A stretch of 64,000 bases of DNA from JBASEY01 sp964404285 (GCA_964404285.1 CAYOJK010000008.1:1-64000), one strand, 5' to 3'. Positions 16,837-27,008 are shown, numbered from the stretch's first letter. A program made the numbers and translations. Notes: a model not told the origin generated them from the letters alone.

Positions 16837-19572
16837 TTATTCCCAGGTAAAGGGTGTAAAGTCGTAGTTACCGGCTATTTCACCATTTGCTGAGTTCAGC
16901 ATGAGCGCCCAGAAGCTGACTGAACCTCCTGTATCGATATCTGTTGGCCAGGCAAAAGGCGGAAAAACATCGATGATCATTCGTTCATTTGCGGGGATTG
17001 ACATAGGATAATAGGTGAAATCCTCACCCCAGTCCGGCCCGAAAAACCACATTCCATAGGCTTCCAAGGCGATAAATAGAGTAACATCTATCGGTGGGCC
17101 GCCATTTGTGATTTTGCAGGTGATATGACAAAGATCTCCACCCTTGATTAACGGGCTGTTGACATCGATATCTATGCCTGGGGCATTATTGGAGATGCCG
17201 AACCATGCCAGCACGCGTCTGAGAAATTCCTGACGTGTATTCGGGTGATCAGCCGGATTCAATGAAATACCATGAAGACCAACACTCATGAACATCACTC
17301 GGTGCTGGCCTTGATGCAACATAGCACAGGTAGCGTTTTTCAGAATATCGTCTTCTGTTTTCCAGTCATCGGGGGCCCCGGCAGGGTAATCACGGTTGCC
17401 GGCTGTCACAATGGGGATGCAGGTGTTATCGGTAACGAATTCGTCGGGCCACCAGTCGAAATCGTTGGGTGTATAAGCATCCGGATCGGTCGAATACACG
17501 TCTTCAAATCGAAGATGCAGACCTTCTGTTATTGTCCCAGGTACACCGAACCCTTCATAAAAATATTCGTCCTGCTCAAACGCAAGAATATGTAGGTATT
17601 CCCTTACAAAATCCCCAGGCTTTGTTTCTTGATAGGCTGGATATTTATACTGTGAATACAGAAACTCGTGTGATGACCAGATCAGATCGCCGCCTCTGTC
17701 AAGAAAATCGGCAATTAAATCCAGTGAAGATCCGGCCTTTGGAGTAGTGTTCTGGAGAATGCCGTCACACCAGATGACCAAATCATAGAGTTCGATCATA
17801 GTCAGGAAAGGCAGATTTCGATCTCGAACTTTCCAAACTTGGTAATCGACCGGGATTTTGTCGAGTGCAACCATCCAAAAAACTTCAACATCCTGGTCTT
17901 TGCCTTTTGTGTGATCATCATCGACAATCAAAATTCTGGCGGGATTGATGGGTAATGTAAAAGAGATATTATCACCTTCATAAGTGTTGCTTCGAGCTTT
18001 GACAGTGACGTTCTGAAAGCTGGAGACGTCGTCAGTGGTTTTAAAAATGAAAGGCGTGCTTTTTGCTGATTTTTTCGGTCCGATAACGCCTAATGAGGCT
18101 TGCCCGGTTTCGAATTGAACGTTTGGCGCTGAGGTCGCGATAACCATCTCAAGATTATCGGTTGTAAAGTTGGTAATGTTTTCAAGGGTCACACTCAGCG
18201 AAAACCGTTTATTTCCCAAGGGCTTGATTTCATATTCCTTCATCATCAGAACGGGTTCGAAGTTCACACTGAACGACATGTGTTCTCCACGACCGGAAAC
18301 ATTGTCCACTGTAATGCCGCTTGGATGGTAGTTGCCTTGGGAATTCGGATTGGTAAAGCGTCCAAACGTTGTGCTGGTGTCCGTAGAAAACCCAGCATCA
18401 GCCATATCGCCGGGAGTATTAGCGCCGGCGTCAACGATTTTGACACGCCAGAAATCGTTTGTGCCGTCGTTTGAGCCTTTGATATTGTCGTCAACGTGAT
18501 AGATTAAAAGGCCGCCAAGAAAACGTGTCGGTATGGCTTCGAATTGCAACGGCGCGCCTCGCCATCGGTTTGCCAGCAGATAATATTCTTGTGGCGAATC
18601 CGGTATTTCGATTTTGTAGGTATTGTTCGTATCGTATGTTTGGATGGCATCGACCGTAAAATTGCCGGGGTTGGTTATGACAGTAGGGGTAACCCAACCA
18701 AGCTCATATTTACACCATGCACTGAAGTGTGCTGGTCGTGATCCTCTCGGATTGCCTCCGTCTGAACCTCCTGCCATCAAACAATAATACCCGACAGGAT
18801 CAGGTTTGGATGTATATTCGATATCATAAAGATCCGGCAGACCCAAAACATGACCGTGTTCATGGCATAGGGTACCGATAGTTTCCATTTGGTTACCTGC
18901 CCGGGTTTCAGGCTGAATGGAATAACGGGAGAGGGTTACACCATCTAATACAACCGGATCAAAAGAGCTGACATGTGACCAAATCTGATTAGGATTACCC
19001 CCTTCACCGCCTGGGCCCATGTGGATGATTACAACACCGTCAACATAACCGTCTCCATCGTTGTCAAACTGGCTCCAGTCGGGATTGTAAAGAGCTTCCG
19101 CTTTCAAAACCACTTCTCTGGCCAATTCTGCTGCACCCCCATTAAAACCATAGTTGTTTTGGTGATAGTGCGAATAATCGTGATCGGCCATAATCCAGCC
19201 CAGGGCAACACCGTCAATATCAAATTTACCGTAGGATACTTCTCGGTAATAATCTCTCATGCTGCCAATACTATGTGTGCCAACTGTAAAAAGCTGTTCA
19301 GCCCACTCTTCGACTGTGAAAGTGTGTGAAAAATCCGGTGTTTCAACAAAGATAACAGGAAAATACCAGACGCCTCTATAGGCATCTTTTGTGCGCATGG
19401 GAGCAGGTTCATCGTAATTCAACGGCACCTTCTGCCCAGTCTCATAAAACGTCATTGTGACCGGATCATACGTTCCTGGAATCGGTGGCGCCGCAAGGGC
19501 TATATCCAGGATAAAAATGGTGACGACACTTGCAAGCATCATCACATAAGTGGATTTTTTTAAACCTAACAT
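16837..19572 (-). CDS. Secreted M6-family metalloprotease
   Basis: A 911-residue extracellular peptidase. The signal peptide (LGLKKSTYVMMLASVVTIF, cleavage after ALAA) is followed by an M6-like catalytic domain (FPVIFVETPDF; SMRDYYREVSYGKFDIDG) with the zinc site HEHGH at 237-241 and LGLPDLYD after it. Beta-rich regions follow. A later segment (ILIVDDDHTKGKD, then DFLDRGGDLIWSSHEFLYSQ) resembles the GATase-like or Rossmann modules seen in large surface proteins. I start at ATG 19572, because GGGGAGGA lies just upstream and a clear promoter is placed for it; longer in-frame starts lack this. It is convergent with the gsp operon, so it is a plausible T2SS substrate. Confidence 0.88.
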   Translation of the reverse strand: MLGLKKSTYVMMLASVVTIFILDIALAAPPIPGTYDPVTMTFYETGQKVPLNYDEPAPMRTKDAYRGVWYFPVIFVETPDFSHTFTVEEWAEQLFTVGTHSIGSMRDYYREVSYGKFDIDGVALGWIMADHDYSHYHQNNYGFNGGAAELAREVVLKAEALYNPDWSQFDNDGDGYVDGVVIIHMGPGGEGGNPNQIWSHVSSFDPVVLDGVTLSRYSIQPETRAGNQMETIGTLCHEHGHVLGLPDLYDIEYTSKPDPVGYYCLMAGGSDGGNPRGSRPAHFSAWCKYELGWVTPTVITNPGNFTVDAIQTYDTNNTYKIEIPDSPQEYYLLANRWRGAPLQFEAIPTRFLGGLLIYHVDDNIKGSNDGTNDFWRVKIVDAGANTPGDMADAGFSTDTSTTFGRFTNPNSQGNYHPSGITVDNVSGRGEHMSFSVNFEPVLMMKEYEIKPLGNKRFSLSVTLENITNFTTDNLEMVIATSAPNVQFETGQASLGVIGPKKSAKSTPFIFKTTDDVSSFQNVTVKARSNTYEGDNISFTLPINPARILIVDDDHTKGKDQDVEVFWMVALDKIPVDYQVWKVRDRNLPFLTMIELYDLVIWCDGILQNTTPKAGSSLDLIADFLDRGGDLIWSSHEFLYSQYKYPAYQETKPGDFVREYLHILAFEQDEYFYEGFGVPGTITEGLHLRFEDVYSTDPDAYTPNDFDWWPDEFVTDNTCIPIVTAGNRDYPAGAPDDWKTEDDILKNATCAMLHQGQHRVMFMSVGLHGISLNPADHPNTRQEFLRRVLAWFGISNNAPGIDIDVNSPLIKGGDLCHITCKITNGGPPIDVTLFIALEAYGMWFFGPDWGEDFTYYPMSIPANERMIIDVFPPFAWPTDIDTGGSVSFWALMLNSANGEIAGNYDFTPFTWE

Positions 19573-19655
19573 GGTTCCTCCCCAGTTGAATTGATAAAGA
19601 TGAATTGTGTTCAACATTCTCGAATAAGCTATGAACACGGAATAAATATCACCTC

Positions 19656-19684
19656 ATTATATGGGTTTACTTTTCGATGGTAAA
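19656..19684 (-). promoter_or_regulatory. Sigma-70-type promoter of the M6 protease gene
   Basis: On the minus strand, TTTACC (19684-19679) and a perfect TATAAT (19661-19656) are separated by 17 bases, about 85 bases upstream of the protease start. It overlaps the 5' end of the longest frame of the divergent ROK gene, supporting the later ROK start at 19719. Confidence 0.65.
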
Positions 19685-19718
19685 GGTTTTTAATAAAAAT
19701 TATGGGAGAAATTCAATC

Positions 19719-20663
19719 ATGAGGACGAAAAAGACCATAGGAATTGACATGGGAGCGACGTATATTCGCGGTGCAATCGTCGAACGAACAGGGAAGATAC
19801 AGTCATGTCTTGAGGTATCGACGCCTACAAAAGGAGATCCAGATGCTATTCTGGATGTTCTGGCAGAAATCGTGAATGCGCTTTCATCAAAAGAACCGGA
19901 TGGAATTCAGGCTGTTGGAATTGGCCTGCCGGGACCTTTGAATTCAAAAAGCGGTATTGTGACCATGATGCCGAACGTCAAGGGCTTAGAAAATTATCCC
20001 ATAAAAGAAAAAATTGAAGCCAGGGTTAAATTGCCGGTAAGAATTATCAACGATGCCGATGCGGCGGCCATTGGAGAGTATCTTTGCGGGGCTGCGAAAG
20101 GGCTTGAGTTGTTCGTTATGTTGACACTGGGAACAGGGTTGGGTTCATCCATCATGGTGAATGGATGTCCCTGGTTGGGGCGTGACGGGTATTCTGCGGA
20201 ATTGGGTCATATTCCACTATTCGATGCGGATCAGAAGTGCGAATGTGGAGGTTGGGGGCATGCTGAAGCTGCTTTGTCGATCAAGGGATTACGGCGTGAT
20301 TATCAACACCGGATTGGCAAAGAAGCATGGACGGCAGCCGAATTCAGCGTAAAACATCTATTTGAATCCGCCCGAAACGGTGATATTATTGCTGCAGGTG
20401 TCGCTGACCGATATGGAAAGGCTCTTGGCCGGGTGATCGCCACAGCCGCTGCTACGTTGAATCTGCACCATTGCATAATTGGTGGAGGAATCAGTGCGGC
20501 GTGGGATATTTTAGAAGAACCGGTACAAAGGTCTATTCGACAGTTCGGATTCGCGCCGTTGACCAAAAGTCTGTTGATTAAACCAGGTGTGCTGGGGAAT
20601 GATGCCGCTGTTATCGGCGCCGGCTTGATGATGACAGCTGGAACGTTGTCAGCTTTTATATAG
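19719..20663 (+). CDS. ROK-family sugar kinase (glucokinase-like)
   Basis: A 314-residue kinase of the ROK family, probably phosphorylating glucose or an N-acetylated hexosamine. The ATP-binding phosphate-1 motif is GIDMGATYIRG near residue 8, the sugar-site phrase is GIGLPGPLN, and the catalytic aspartate is D112 in INDADAAAIGE. TLGTGLGSSI is the phosphate-2 loop. The ROK zinc motif (usually CxCGxxGCxE) is present as C174-E-C176-GGWG-H181, with histidine in place of the third cysteine. The start is chosen at ATG 19719 (GGGAG upstream); ATG 19677 would overlap the divergent promoter. Sugar specificity cannot be read from sequence. Confidence 0.85.
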   Translation: MRTKKTIGIDMGATYIRGAIVERTGKIQSCLEVSTPTKGDPDAILDVLAEIVNALSSKEPDGIQAVGIGLPGPLNSKSGIVTMMPNVKGLENYPIKEKIEARVKLPVRIINDADAAAIGEYLCGAAKGLELFVMLTLGTGLGSSIMVNGCPWLGRDGYSAELGHIPLFDADQKCECGGWGHAEAALSIKGLRRDYQHRIGKEAWTAAEFSVKHLFESARNGDIIAAGVADRYGKALGRVIATAAATLNLHHCIIGGGISAAWDILEEPVQRSIRQFGFAPLTKSLLIKPGVLGNDAAVIGAGLMMTAGTLSAFI

Positions 20664-20679
20664 ATAACAGGAGGTTGAT

Positions 20680-21066
20680 ATGAAAAATATTTTGAGAGAT
20701 CAAAAAGGCAGCGAAAAAATATACTCTATTGTCGGATTTATAATTCTCATACTGGCGCTTTTTCTTATCTATTCCTTCGGAGTCCCGTATTTTAAAAACA
20801 TGTCTCTGAATGGGTATGCTCAGGAGCTGGTCAACTATGACTATCTCAATCAAAGACCTTCTCAGACCGAGGCGAAAAGTATCTATAACAAGCTCATTGC
20901 GTTTGCTAAGAAAAAGAGTTTGCCGATTGTAGATTCTCATATCAAAGTTGATTATGACACTCAGGAATACCGGGTATCGATTAGGTATGATTACCCCGTT
21001 AATCTGATAGTGTACAAATTTGATTGGCATTTTGAGGTCAATAGAAAGTCTGAATCAAATTATTGA
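20680..21066 (+). CDS. Small single-pass membrane protein of unknown function
   Basis: A 128-residue protein, not recognised. A short basic N terminus (ILRDQKGSEK) is followed by one strong membrane helix (residues 16-36, SIVGFIILILALFLIYSFGV). A mixed, tyrosine-rich soluble domain of about 90 residues ends in strand-like repeats (YDTQEYRVSIRYDYPV). The start has a clear AGGAGG. The QKGSEKIYSIVGFIILIL opening loosely resembles a pilin-type signal, but there is no Phe-Thr-Leu-x-Glu core, so I do not call it a pilin. It lies 16 bases after the ROK gene and overlaps the end of ldcA on the other strand by 12 bases. Confidence 0.6.
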   Translation: MKNILRDQKGSEKIYSIVGFIILILALFLIYSFGVPYFKNMSLNGYAQELVNYDYLNQRPSQTEAKSIYNKLIAFAKKKSLPIVDSHIKVDYDTQEYRVSIRYDYPVNLIVYKFDWHFEVNRKSESNY

Positions 21067-22023
21067 TCGGCATCGATCGACATAGCTTTCCAATTGAATA
21101 ATGCCTTGTGGGCCGACTTCGATCAGTCCGCCGAAAGGTATCGTAAAATTGTGACTGTCGTGACCGAAGGGAAGGCCGGAGATAAAGGGAATTCCAAGTG
21201 ATGTCAAAAAGGACTGAACAAGGGTTTCGGTGTCCGGTGTCGGTTCTGGATCAGCGCTTCGTTGAACACAATTTTTGAAGCTGCCTGCCAAAACAGCTTG
21301 TGCATTCTGAAACCATCCGGCGTTGAACAGATGAGTCAGCATGCGATCGATTCGATAGGGGGCTTCGCCAATTTCTTCAATAAAAAAAATCGACGAGGAA
21401 GAATCGGGGTTCCATGGTGTTCCAGGTAAAGTTACCAGGATAGACAGGCATCCTCCGAACAGTCGGCCGACAATTGGGGTTTGCTCGGGTGTCGCTGTCA
21501 AGAGAGGTTGGTGAAATTCCGGGGTAGGCCAAACAGGGTCAATGTTGCCGGTTAGCTGATTAAGCATCTGTTTAAGAGACCATTTCGAGGTTGTGGAATC
21601 ACTCATAACAGGTCCATGAAAGGTGATCAGCTTACAATTTTGCCATATTGCTGCTAAAAGCAGCGTGATATCGCTGAAGCCGACAATTATTTTAGGATCA
21701 GCTCGTAAACTGTCGTAATCGATGAAGCGCGCGATCCGTGCTGTGCCATAGCCGCCGCGGGCACAAAAAATCGCTCTAACAGCGGGATTTTGAATCATAT
21801 TGTTGAAGTCTGATGCTCGATCTGAGTCGCTGCCGGCGAGATATCCTTGTCTGTCAAAAAGATGCCGACCAAATATGACTCGATATCCGGCTTCCTGAAG
21901 AAAACGCACCCCCGAATCCAAAGACACTGGATCCGGGGGGCTGGCAGGCGCAACTATAGCAACTGTATCTCCGGGTTTCAGCGCCGAGGCCTTCAATGGA
22001 ATCAGAGCTGAGTCCCGGTTCAT
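21055..22023 (-). CDS. ldcA: LD-carboxypeptidase (peptidase family S66)
   Basis: A 322-residue serine peptidase of the LdcA/MccF family, which trims the terminal D-alanine from murein tetrapeptides during peptidoglycan recycling. The N-terminal LKPGDTVAIVAPASPPD, the oxyanion loop ARGGYGTARI, the nucleophile elbow IIVGFSDIT (Ser), the glutamate in FIEEIGEAPYRID and the histidine in FGHDSHNFTIPFGG give the Ser-Glu-His set. It has no signal peptide, which suits a cytoplasmic recycling enzyme. Its ATG lies one base beyond the stop of the korB-korC fusion gene, so it is the last gene of the kor transcript. No metabolic link to kor is evident. Confidence 0.9.
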   Translation of the reverse strand: MNRDSALIPLKASALKPGDTVAIVAPASPPDPVSLDSGVRFLQEAGYRVIFGRHLFDRQGYLAGSDSDRASDFNNMIQNPAVRAIFCARGGYGTARIARFIDYDSLRADPKIIVGFSDITLLLAAIWQNCKLITFHGPVMSDSTTSKWSLKQMLNQLTGNIDPVWPTPEFHQPLLTATPEQTPIVGRLFGGCLSILVTLPGTPWNPDSSSSIFFIEEIGEAPYRIDRMLTHLFNAGWFQNAQAVLAGSFKNCVQRSADPEPTPDTETLVQSFLTSLGIPFISGLPFGHDSHNFTIPFGGLIEVGPQGIIQLESYVDRCRSII

Positions 22024-22024
22024 A

Positions 22025-23467
22025 TCAGGATCGATTTCGGGCGGCTTCCCGTCCGGCTTCTATCGCTTTTTTGTTCATGTCGAACAGTGAAGCTTTCTTC
22101 AACATGTTTTTCAGGACGAGATCCAGGGTTTCGAAAGAGATGACTTTTGACAGTTCAAGATAAGCGCCGATCATGATCATATTGGCGACTTTAGGTGATC
22201 CGAGTTTATTTGCGATTTCCGTAACCGGTATAGACAGCGCTTCGATATCGTCACGAGCAGATGGAATATCGATCATCGAACTATTACTGAGTAAAAGGCC
22301 GCCTGGAATCAGTTCCATTTCAAATTTGACCTGTGACGGTTTGTTCATTGCAATACAGACGGTGGAGCGGGTGACGAGGGGGGAACCGATTTGTTTGTCA
22401 CTTATCGTGACGTGACAGTGAGCAGTTCCGCCTCGCATTTCCGGCCCGTAGGATGGCAGCCACGCCACATTGTAATCTTCCATCATTCCGCATCCGGCAA
22501 GAATGACGCCCAGCGTCAATACTCCCTGGCCACCGAACCCGGCAATTTTTATTCGAGGATTGCGATATTTTTCGGGTATGGCGTTTCGGTCTGCTCGTTG
22601 TTTGACATCCAGATCGATCAAGCCCAGATTTTTGATGATCGCATCAGTATCCCAGATACGTTCGGGATAGCTGACAGGAGTTGCTTCTTCGGAGTTATCT
22701 CGTTTGACGCCCAGTTCGAAATACGGGAGCATTTTTTCTTTGATCCAGTTCAGCGATTGTGGCGCATCTTCCACTTTCCATCCGGTTGGGCACTGGGACA
22801 GGACTTCGACAAATGAGAAGCCTTTATTTTCCGTTTGATTTTTCAGAGCTTTGAAGATGGCTTTTTTTGCTTTGTTTCGGTTTGGGGCGTCATGTAATGA
22901 GACGCGTTCGATGTAAACGGGAGCTTTCAATGTAGCCAGGAGTTCCGTCATACGAATCGGGTAACCTTCGTTTGCGGGGTTTCGGCCGAGAGGCGTCGTC
23001 GTGGTTTTTTGTCCTTCCAGGGTAGTCGGGGCCATCTGGCCGCCGGTCATGCCATAGATAGCGTTATTGACAAAGATGACGGTAATATTTTCGCCTCGGT
23101 TGGCGGCGTGGATAATTTCGGCTGTCCCGATAGCTGCCAAGTCACCGTCGCCTTGGTATGAGATGACGATGGATTCGGGGTGCGCGCGTTTGATACCGGT
23201 AGCCAGCGCCGGCGCTCGACCGTGCGCAGCTTGGGAGTTGCCTACATCAAAGTAATAGTAAGCGAATACGGAGCAGCCAACCGGGCTGACCAGGATGGTT
23301 TTATCCTGTATACCCAGTTTATCGATGGCTTCGGCTAGATATTTGTGAATGATACCGTGTCCGCAGCCGGGGCAGTAGTGTGTGACTTTGGTGTTTCCGC
23401 CTTTTCGCTCAAAATCGTCATAAAAAGCATTGGGTTTTTGTAGAAACAATTCATATTGGGCGTTCAT
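22025..23467 (-). CDS. 2-oxoacid:ferredoxin oxidoreductase, fused beta and gamma subunits (KorB-KorC)
   Basis: A 480-residue fusion. Residues 1-250 are the thiamine-diphosphate beta subunit: HYCPGCGHG, the GDG...NN cofactor motif (GDGDLAAIGTAE ... IFVNNAIYGMTGGQ) and LSQCPTGW. After a linker, residues 300-480 are the gamma subunit (IAGFGGQGVLTLGVILA; PEMRGGTAHCHVTISD), which helps form the subunit interface. With KorA and KorD it oxidatively decarboxylates a 2-oxoacid to an acyl-CoA with ferredoxin as electron acceptor, or works in reverse. The substrate may be 2-oxoglutarate, branched-chain 2-oxoacids or pyruvate; sequence alone does not decide. beta and gamma are more often separate genes. 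Confidence 0.9.
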   Translation of the reverse strand: MNAQYELFLQKPNAFYDDFERKGGNTKVTHYCPGCGHGIIHKYLAEAIDKLGIQDKTILVSPVGCSVFAYYYFDVGNSQAAHGRAPALATGIKRAHPESIVISYQGDGDLAAIGTAEIIHAANRGENITVIFVNNAIYGMTGGQMAPTTLEGQKTTTTPLGRNPANEGYPIRMTELLATLKAPVYIERVSLHDAPNRNKAKKAIFKALKNQTENKGFSFVEVLSQCPTGWKVEDAPQSLNWIKEKMLPYFELGVKRDNSEEATPVSYPERIWDTDAIIKNLGLIDLDVKQRADRNAIPEKYRNPRIKIAGFGGQGVLTLGVILAGCGMMEDYNVAWLPSYGPEMRGGTAHCHVTISDKQIGSPLVTRSTVCIAMNKPSQVKFEMELIPGGLLLSNSSMIDIPSARDDIEALSIPVTEIANKLGSPKVANMIMIGAYLELSKVISFETLDLVLKNMLKKASLFDMNKKAIEAGREAARNRS

Positions 23468-23469
23468 GG

Positions 23470-24528
23470 TTATCTCCTTCCCCCAAACAATAATTCATAT
23501 TTTTCGACAACTTCTTCTGCAGACGGCACTTCCCCGCCCATTCTGCCGTAGAATTCCACGGGAGCTTTACCATTAAGGGCCAAACGCACATCGCGGACCA
23601 TTTGGCCGTTTGAGCATTCAACAGCAAAGAAGCCTTTGGCGCCGCGGTCGGCCAGTTGAGCGATTCGGGCTGATGGGAACGGGAACAGGGTCTGAGGCCG
23701 GAGGAGACCGGCTTTATAGCCTTTTTCTCTGCAAGATTCGACGGCTGTTCTGCAGACGCGGGATGAAATGCCATAGGCGACTAAAACGATATCGGCGTCT
23801 TCGGTCAAGTATTCATCGAACATCAGTTCAGCTTTTTCGATTTCAGCATATTTTTTCTGTAATTTAATGTTATGTTTTTCAAGGTCGGAGTGTGACAGGT
23901 AGATAGACGTAATCAAGTTATGACGGGATTCTTTGTCGCCATAAACTGCCCAGTCGTGTCGGGTTCCTCGGACGGGTTTATTGGGAAAATCGACTTGTTC
24001 CATCATCTGACCGGTATAGCCGTCGGATAGAACGACGACAGGTGTTCGCCATTTGTCGGCAAGTTCGAACGCTTTGATGGTGAAGTCGCACATTTCTTGT
24101 CCGGAATTCGGGGCGAGAACGATGAGTTGATAGTTACCGTGGCCGCCGCCGTGAACCATTTGATTGTAGTCACTTTGTTCGGGCCCGATATTTCCGAGGC
24201 CGGGGCCTCCTCGCATGACATCGACGATAACGCATGGAAGTTCGGCGCCTGCGCAATAGGAGATTCCTTCTTGTTTCAGGCTGAGTCCTGGTCCGGAGGA
24301 TGCGGTCATACATCGAACACCAGCGCCGGCGGCGCCGTAGATCATATTAATAGCGGATACTTCGCTTTCGGCCTGAATGAATGTGCGTCCAAGTTTTTGG
24401 AATAGCAGGCTGGCTTCTTCAGCGATTTCGCTGGCTGGCGTGATCGGATAACCGAAATAGACTTCGCATCCGGCCAGCAGAGCGCCTTTGACGATGGCGA
24501 CGTTTCCTTTAACGAGTTCTTTTGCCAT
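23470..24528 (-). CDS. 2-oxoacid:ferredoxin oxidoreductase alpha subunit (KorA/VorB-type)
   Basis: A 352-residue alpha subunit. The N-terminal GNVAIVKGALLAGCEVYFGY block, PITPASEIAE and the QAESEVSAINMIYGAAGAG segment form the pyrimidine-binding domain for thiamine diphosphate, and SSGPGLSLKQEG is highly conserved. A central linker and a domain II (ADIVLVAYGISSRVCRTAV; KAGLLRPQTLFPFP) complete the subunit. The MAKELVKGN opening is the form I know from enzymes annotated as VorB. A good AAAGGAG precedes the start. It follows korD by 13 bases and precedes korB-korC by 2. Confidence 0.9.
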   Translation of the reverse strand: MAKELVKGNVAIVKGALLAGCEVYFGYPITPASEIAEEASLLFQKLGRTFIQAESEVSAINMIYGAAGAGVRCMTASSGPGLSLKQEGISYCAGAELPCVIVDVMRGGPGLGNIGPEQSDYNQMVHGGGHGNYQLIVLAPNSGQEMCDFTIKAFELADKWRTPVVVLSDGYTGQMMEQVDFPNKPVRGTRHDWAVYGDKESRHNLITSIYLSHSDLEKHNIKLQKKYAEIEKAELMFDEYLTEDADIVLVAYGISSRVCRTAVESCREKGYKAGLLRPQTLFPFPSARIAQLADRGAKGFFAVECSNGQMVRDVRLALNGKAPVEFYGRMGGEVPSAEEVVEKYELLFGGRR

Positions 24529-24541
24529 GTGTGGTCTCCTT

Positions 24542-24778
24542 TCAACCGGCCTTGACCAGGCGGTAGATAGTGATAGCTCCCGGTTCGGGACAGGTGTAGA
24601 AACAGGTGGCGCAGGCGGTGCAACCGGCGCCTTTATAGCTGGCCGGGTGGTAGCCTTGCACGTTGATGATGTCGGAGCGAATTTCGATGACGCTCACGGG
24701 GCAGGCTGCGACACACAGACCACAGCCTTTACACTCGTCGGTATTTATCACGAGTTTCCCTCTATCGGGCTTATTCAT
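24542..24778 (-). CDS. Ferredoxin-type delta subunit (KorD)
   Basis: A 78-residue 2[4Fe-4S] ferredoxin. The first cluster motif is C16-x2-C19-x2-C22-x3-C26 (CKGCGLCVAACP), the second C53-x2-C56-x2-C59-x3-C63 (CTACATCFYTCP). It passes electrons from the KorAB catalytic centre to external ferredoxin. First gene of the minus-strand kor operon, with GGGGGA before the ATG. A possible weak promoter (TTGACT at 24895-24890 and GATACA at 24873-24868, 16-base gap) lies about 90 bases upstream. Confidence 0.9.
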   Translation of the reverse strand: MNKPDRGKLVINTDECKGCGLCVAACPVSVIEIRSDIINVQGYHPASYKGAGCTACATCFYTCPEPGAITIYRLVKAG

Positions 24779-24930
24779 ACTAAATCCCCCTTTCAGTTGG
24801 AGTAAAAAATGGTCGTAATGATAGTCACCGGGGAGACATTTTCAGTTTCCCGAGTTACAGGAATGTTTGTATCTTAATTTAGCGGAGGGAGTCAACAGGT
24901 TCAGAAAAAAACGTATAGTTTGTGCATTAA

Positions 24931-24957
24931 AATTATTTTTTTATTTTAAAAATAATT
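24931..24957. repeat. AT-only inverted repeat upstream of the rRNA promoters
   Basis: AATTATTTTT and its exact complement AAAAATAATT are separated by seven bases. It lies about 35 bases upstream of the -35 box of the first rRNA promoter, between divergent korD and the rRNA operon. It could act as an UP element, a bend or a protein site. Confidence 0.45.
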
Positions 24958-24993
24958 GTCGTGGATGGTAATTATTTTTTTTTAGAATTTTTC

Positions 24994-25022
24994 TTGACAC
25001 AGAGCATCTAATGATATATAAA
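24994..25022 (+). promoter_or_regulatory. rRNA operon promoter P1
   Basis: TTGACA (24994-24999), a 17-base spacer and TATAAA (25017-25022). The -35 is a perfect match to the sigma-70 consensus. It lies about 260 bases upstream of mature 16S rRNA, downstream of a very A/T-rich tract. Confidence 0.75.
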
Positions 25023-25072
25023 GATATAGCAAATGCCATGAGGCTGTTTGCGAGGCCGGTGAAAAAAAGTTC

Positions 25073-25101
25073 TTGACAAGTCTTTTTTGAGGTATTATAT
25101 T
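25073..25101 (+). promoter_or_regulatory. rRNA operon promoter P2
   Basis: TTGACA (25073-25078), a 17-base spacer and TATATT (25096-25101), 79 bases downstream of P1. Tandem strong promoters are a familiar layout for rRNA operons. Confidence 0.75.
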
Positions 25102-25158
25102 GCTTCTTCGCCGGCTGAGAAACGGCGGCAAGGAAAGGGTGGTTAAAACATCTTTTTA

Positions 25159-25171
25159 GTTCTTTGAAAAC
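25159..25171 (+). promoter_or_regulatory. boxA-like antitermination site in the 16S leader
   Basis: GTTCTTTGAAAAC lies between promoter P2 and 16S rRNA and resembles the boxA element (TGCTCTTTAACA in E. coli), which loads NusB/S10 antitermination factors. The same 13 bases recur exactly before 23S rRNA at 27097-27109. Confidence 0.6.
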
Positions 25172-25177
25172 GTTGAT

Positions 25178-25188
25178 AAGCGTGCTCA
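25178..25188 (+). promoter_or_regulatory. 5' arm of the 16S precursor processing stem
   Basis: AAGCGTGCTCA is the exact reverse complement of TGAGCACGCTT at 26858-26868, on the far side of 16S rRNA. The two arms would form an 11-bp helix closing the 16S precursor loop, the usual RNase III substrate. Confidence 0.7.
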
Positions 25189-25279
25189 TGTTCATATCGA
25201 ATGTAGTGAACATAAGCCTTGAAAATGATTAGTCGATAGCACTGATCCACGTCAATTTTTCGAGGAAAACAAATAGTTT

Positions 25280-26812
<1,533 letters not shown>

Positions 26813-26857
26813 CTAGGGAGCTGTCTTCGGATAGCAATATTCGAAACGATAATGGCT

Positions 26858-26868
26858 TGAGCACGCTT
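26858..26868 (+). promoter_or_regulatory. 3' arm of the 16S precursor processing stem
   Basis: TGAGCACGCTT pairs over all 11 bases with 25178-25188. It sits 46 bases after the mature 16S end and 51 bases before tRNA-Ile. Confidence 0.7.
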
Positions 26869-26918
26869 CATATATTGATTCTTGGCCAAGTGGGATATCC
26901 CACCGCGCTGGCCAAAAC

Positions 26919-26992
26919 GGGCCTATAGCTCAGTTGGTTAGAGCGCGCGCCTGATAAGCGCGAGGTCGGTGGTTCAACTCCACTTAGGCCCA
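26919..26992 (+). tRNA. tRNA-Ile (anticodon GAT)
   Basis: A 74-base cloverleaf with acceptor arms GGGCCTA and TAGGCCC, a D-arm with AGCTCAGTTGGTTAGAGC, anticodon loop CTGATAA giving GAT, and T-loop TTCAACT. The 3' CCA is not encoded. It is in the usual place in the 16S-23S spacer. Confidence 0.97.
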
Positions 26993-27008
26993 GAAAAATG
27001 ATTTGAAT

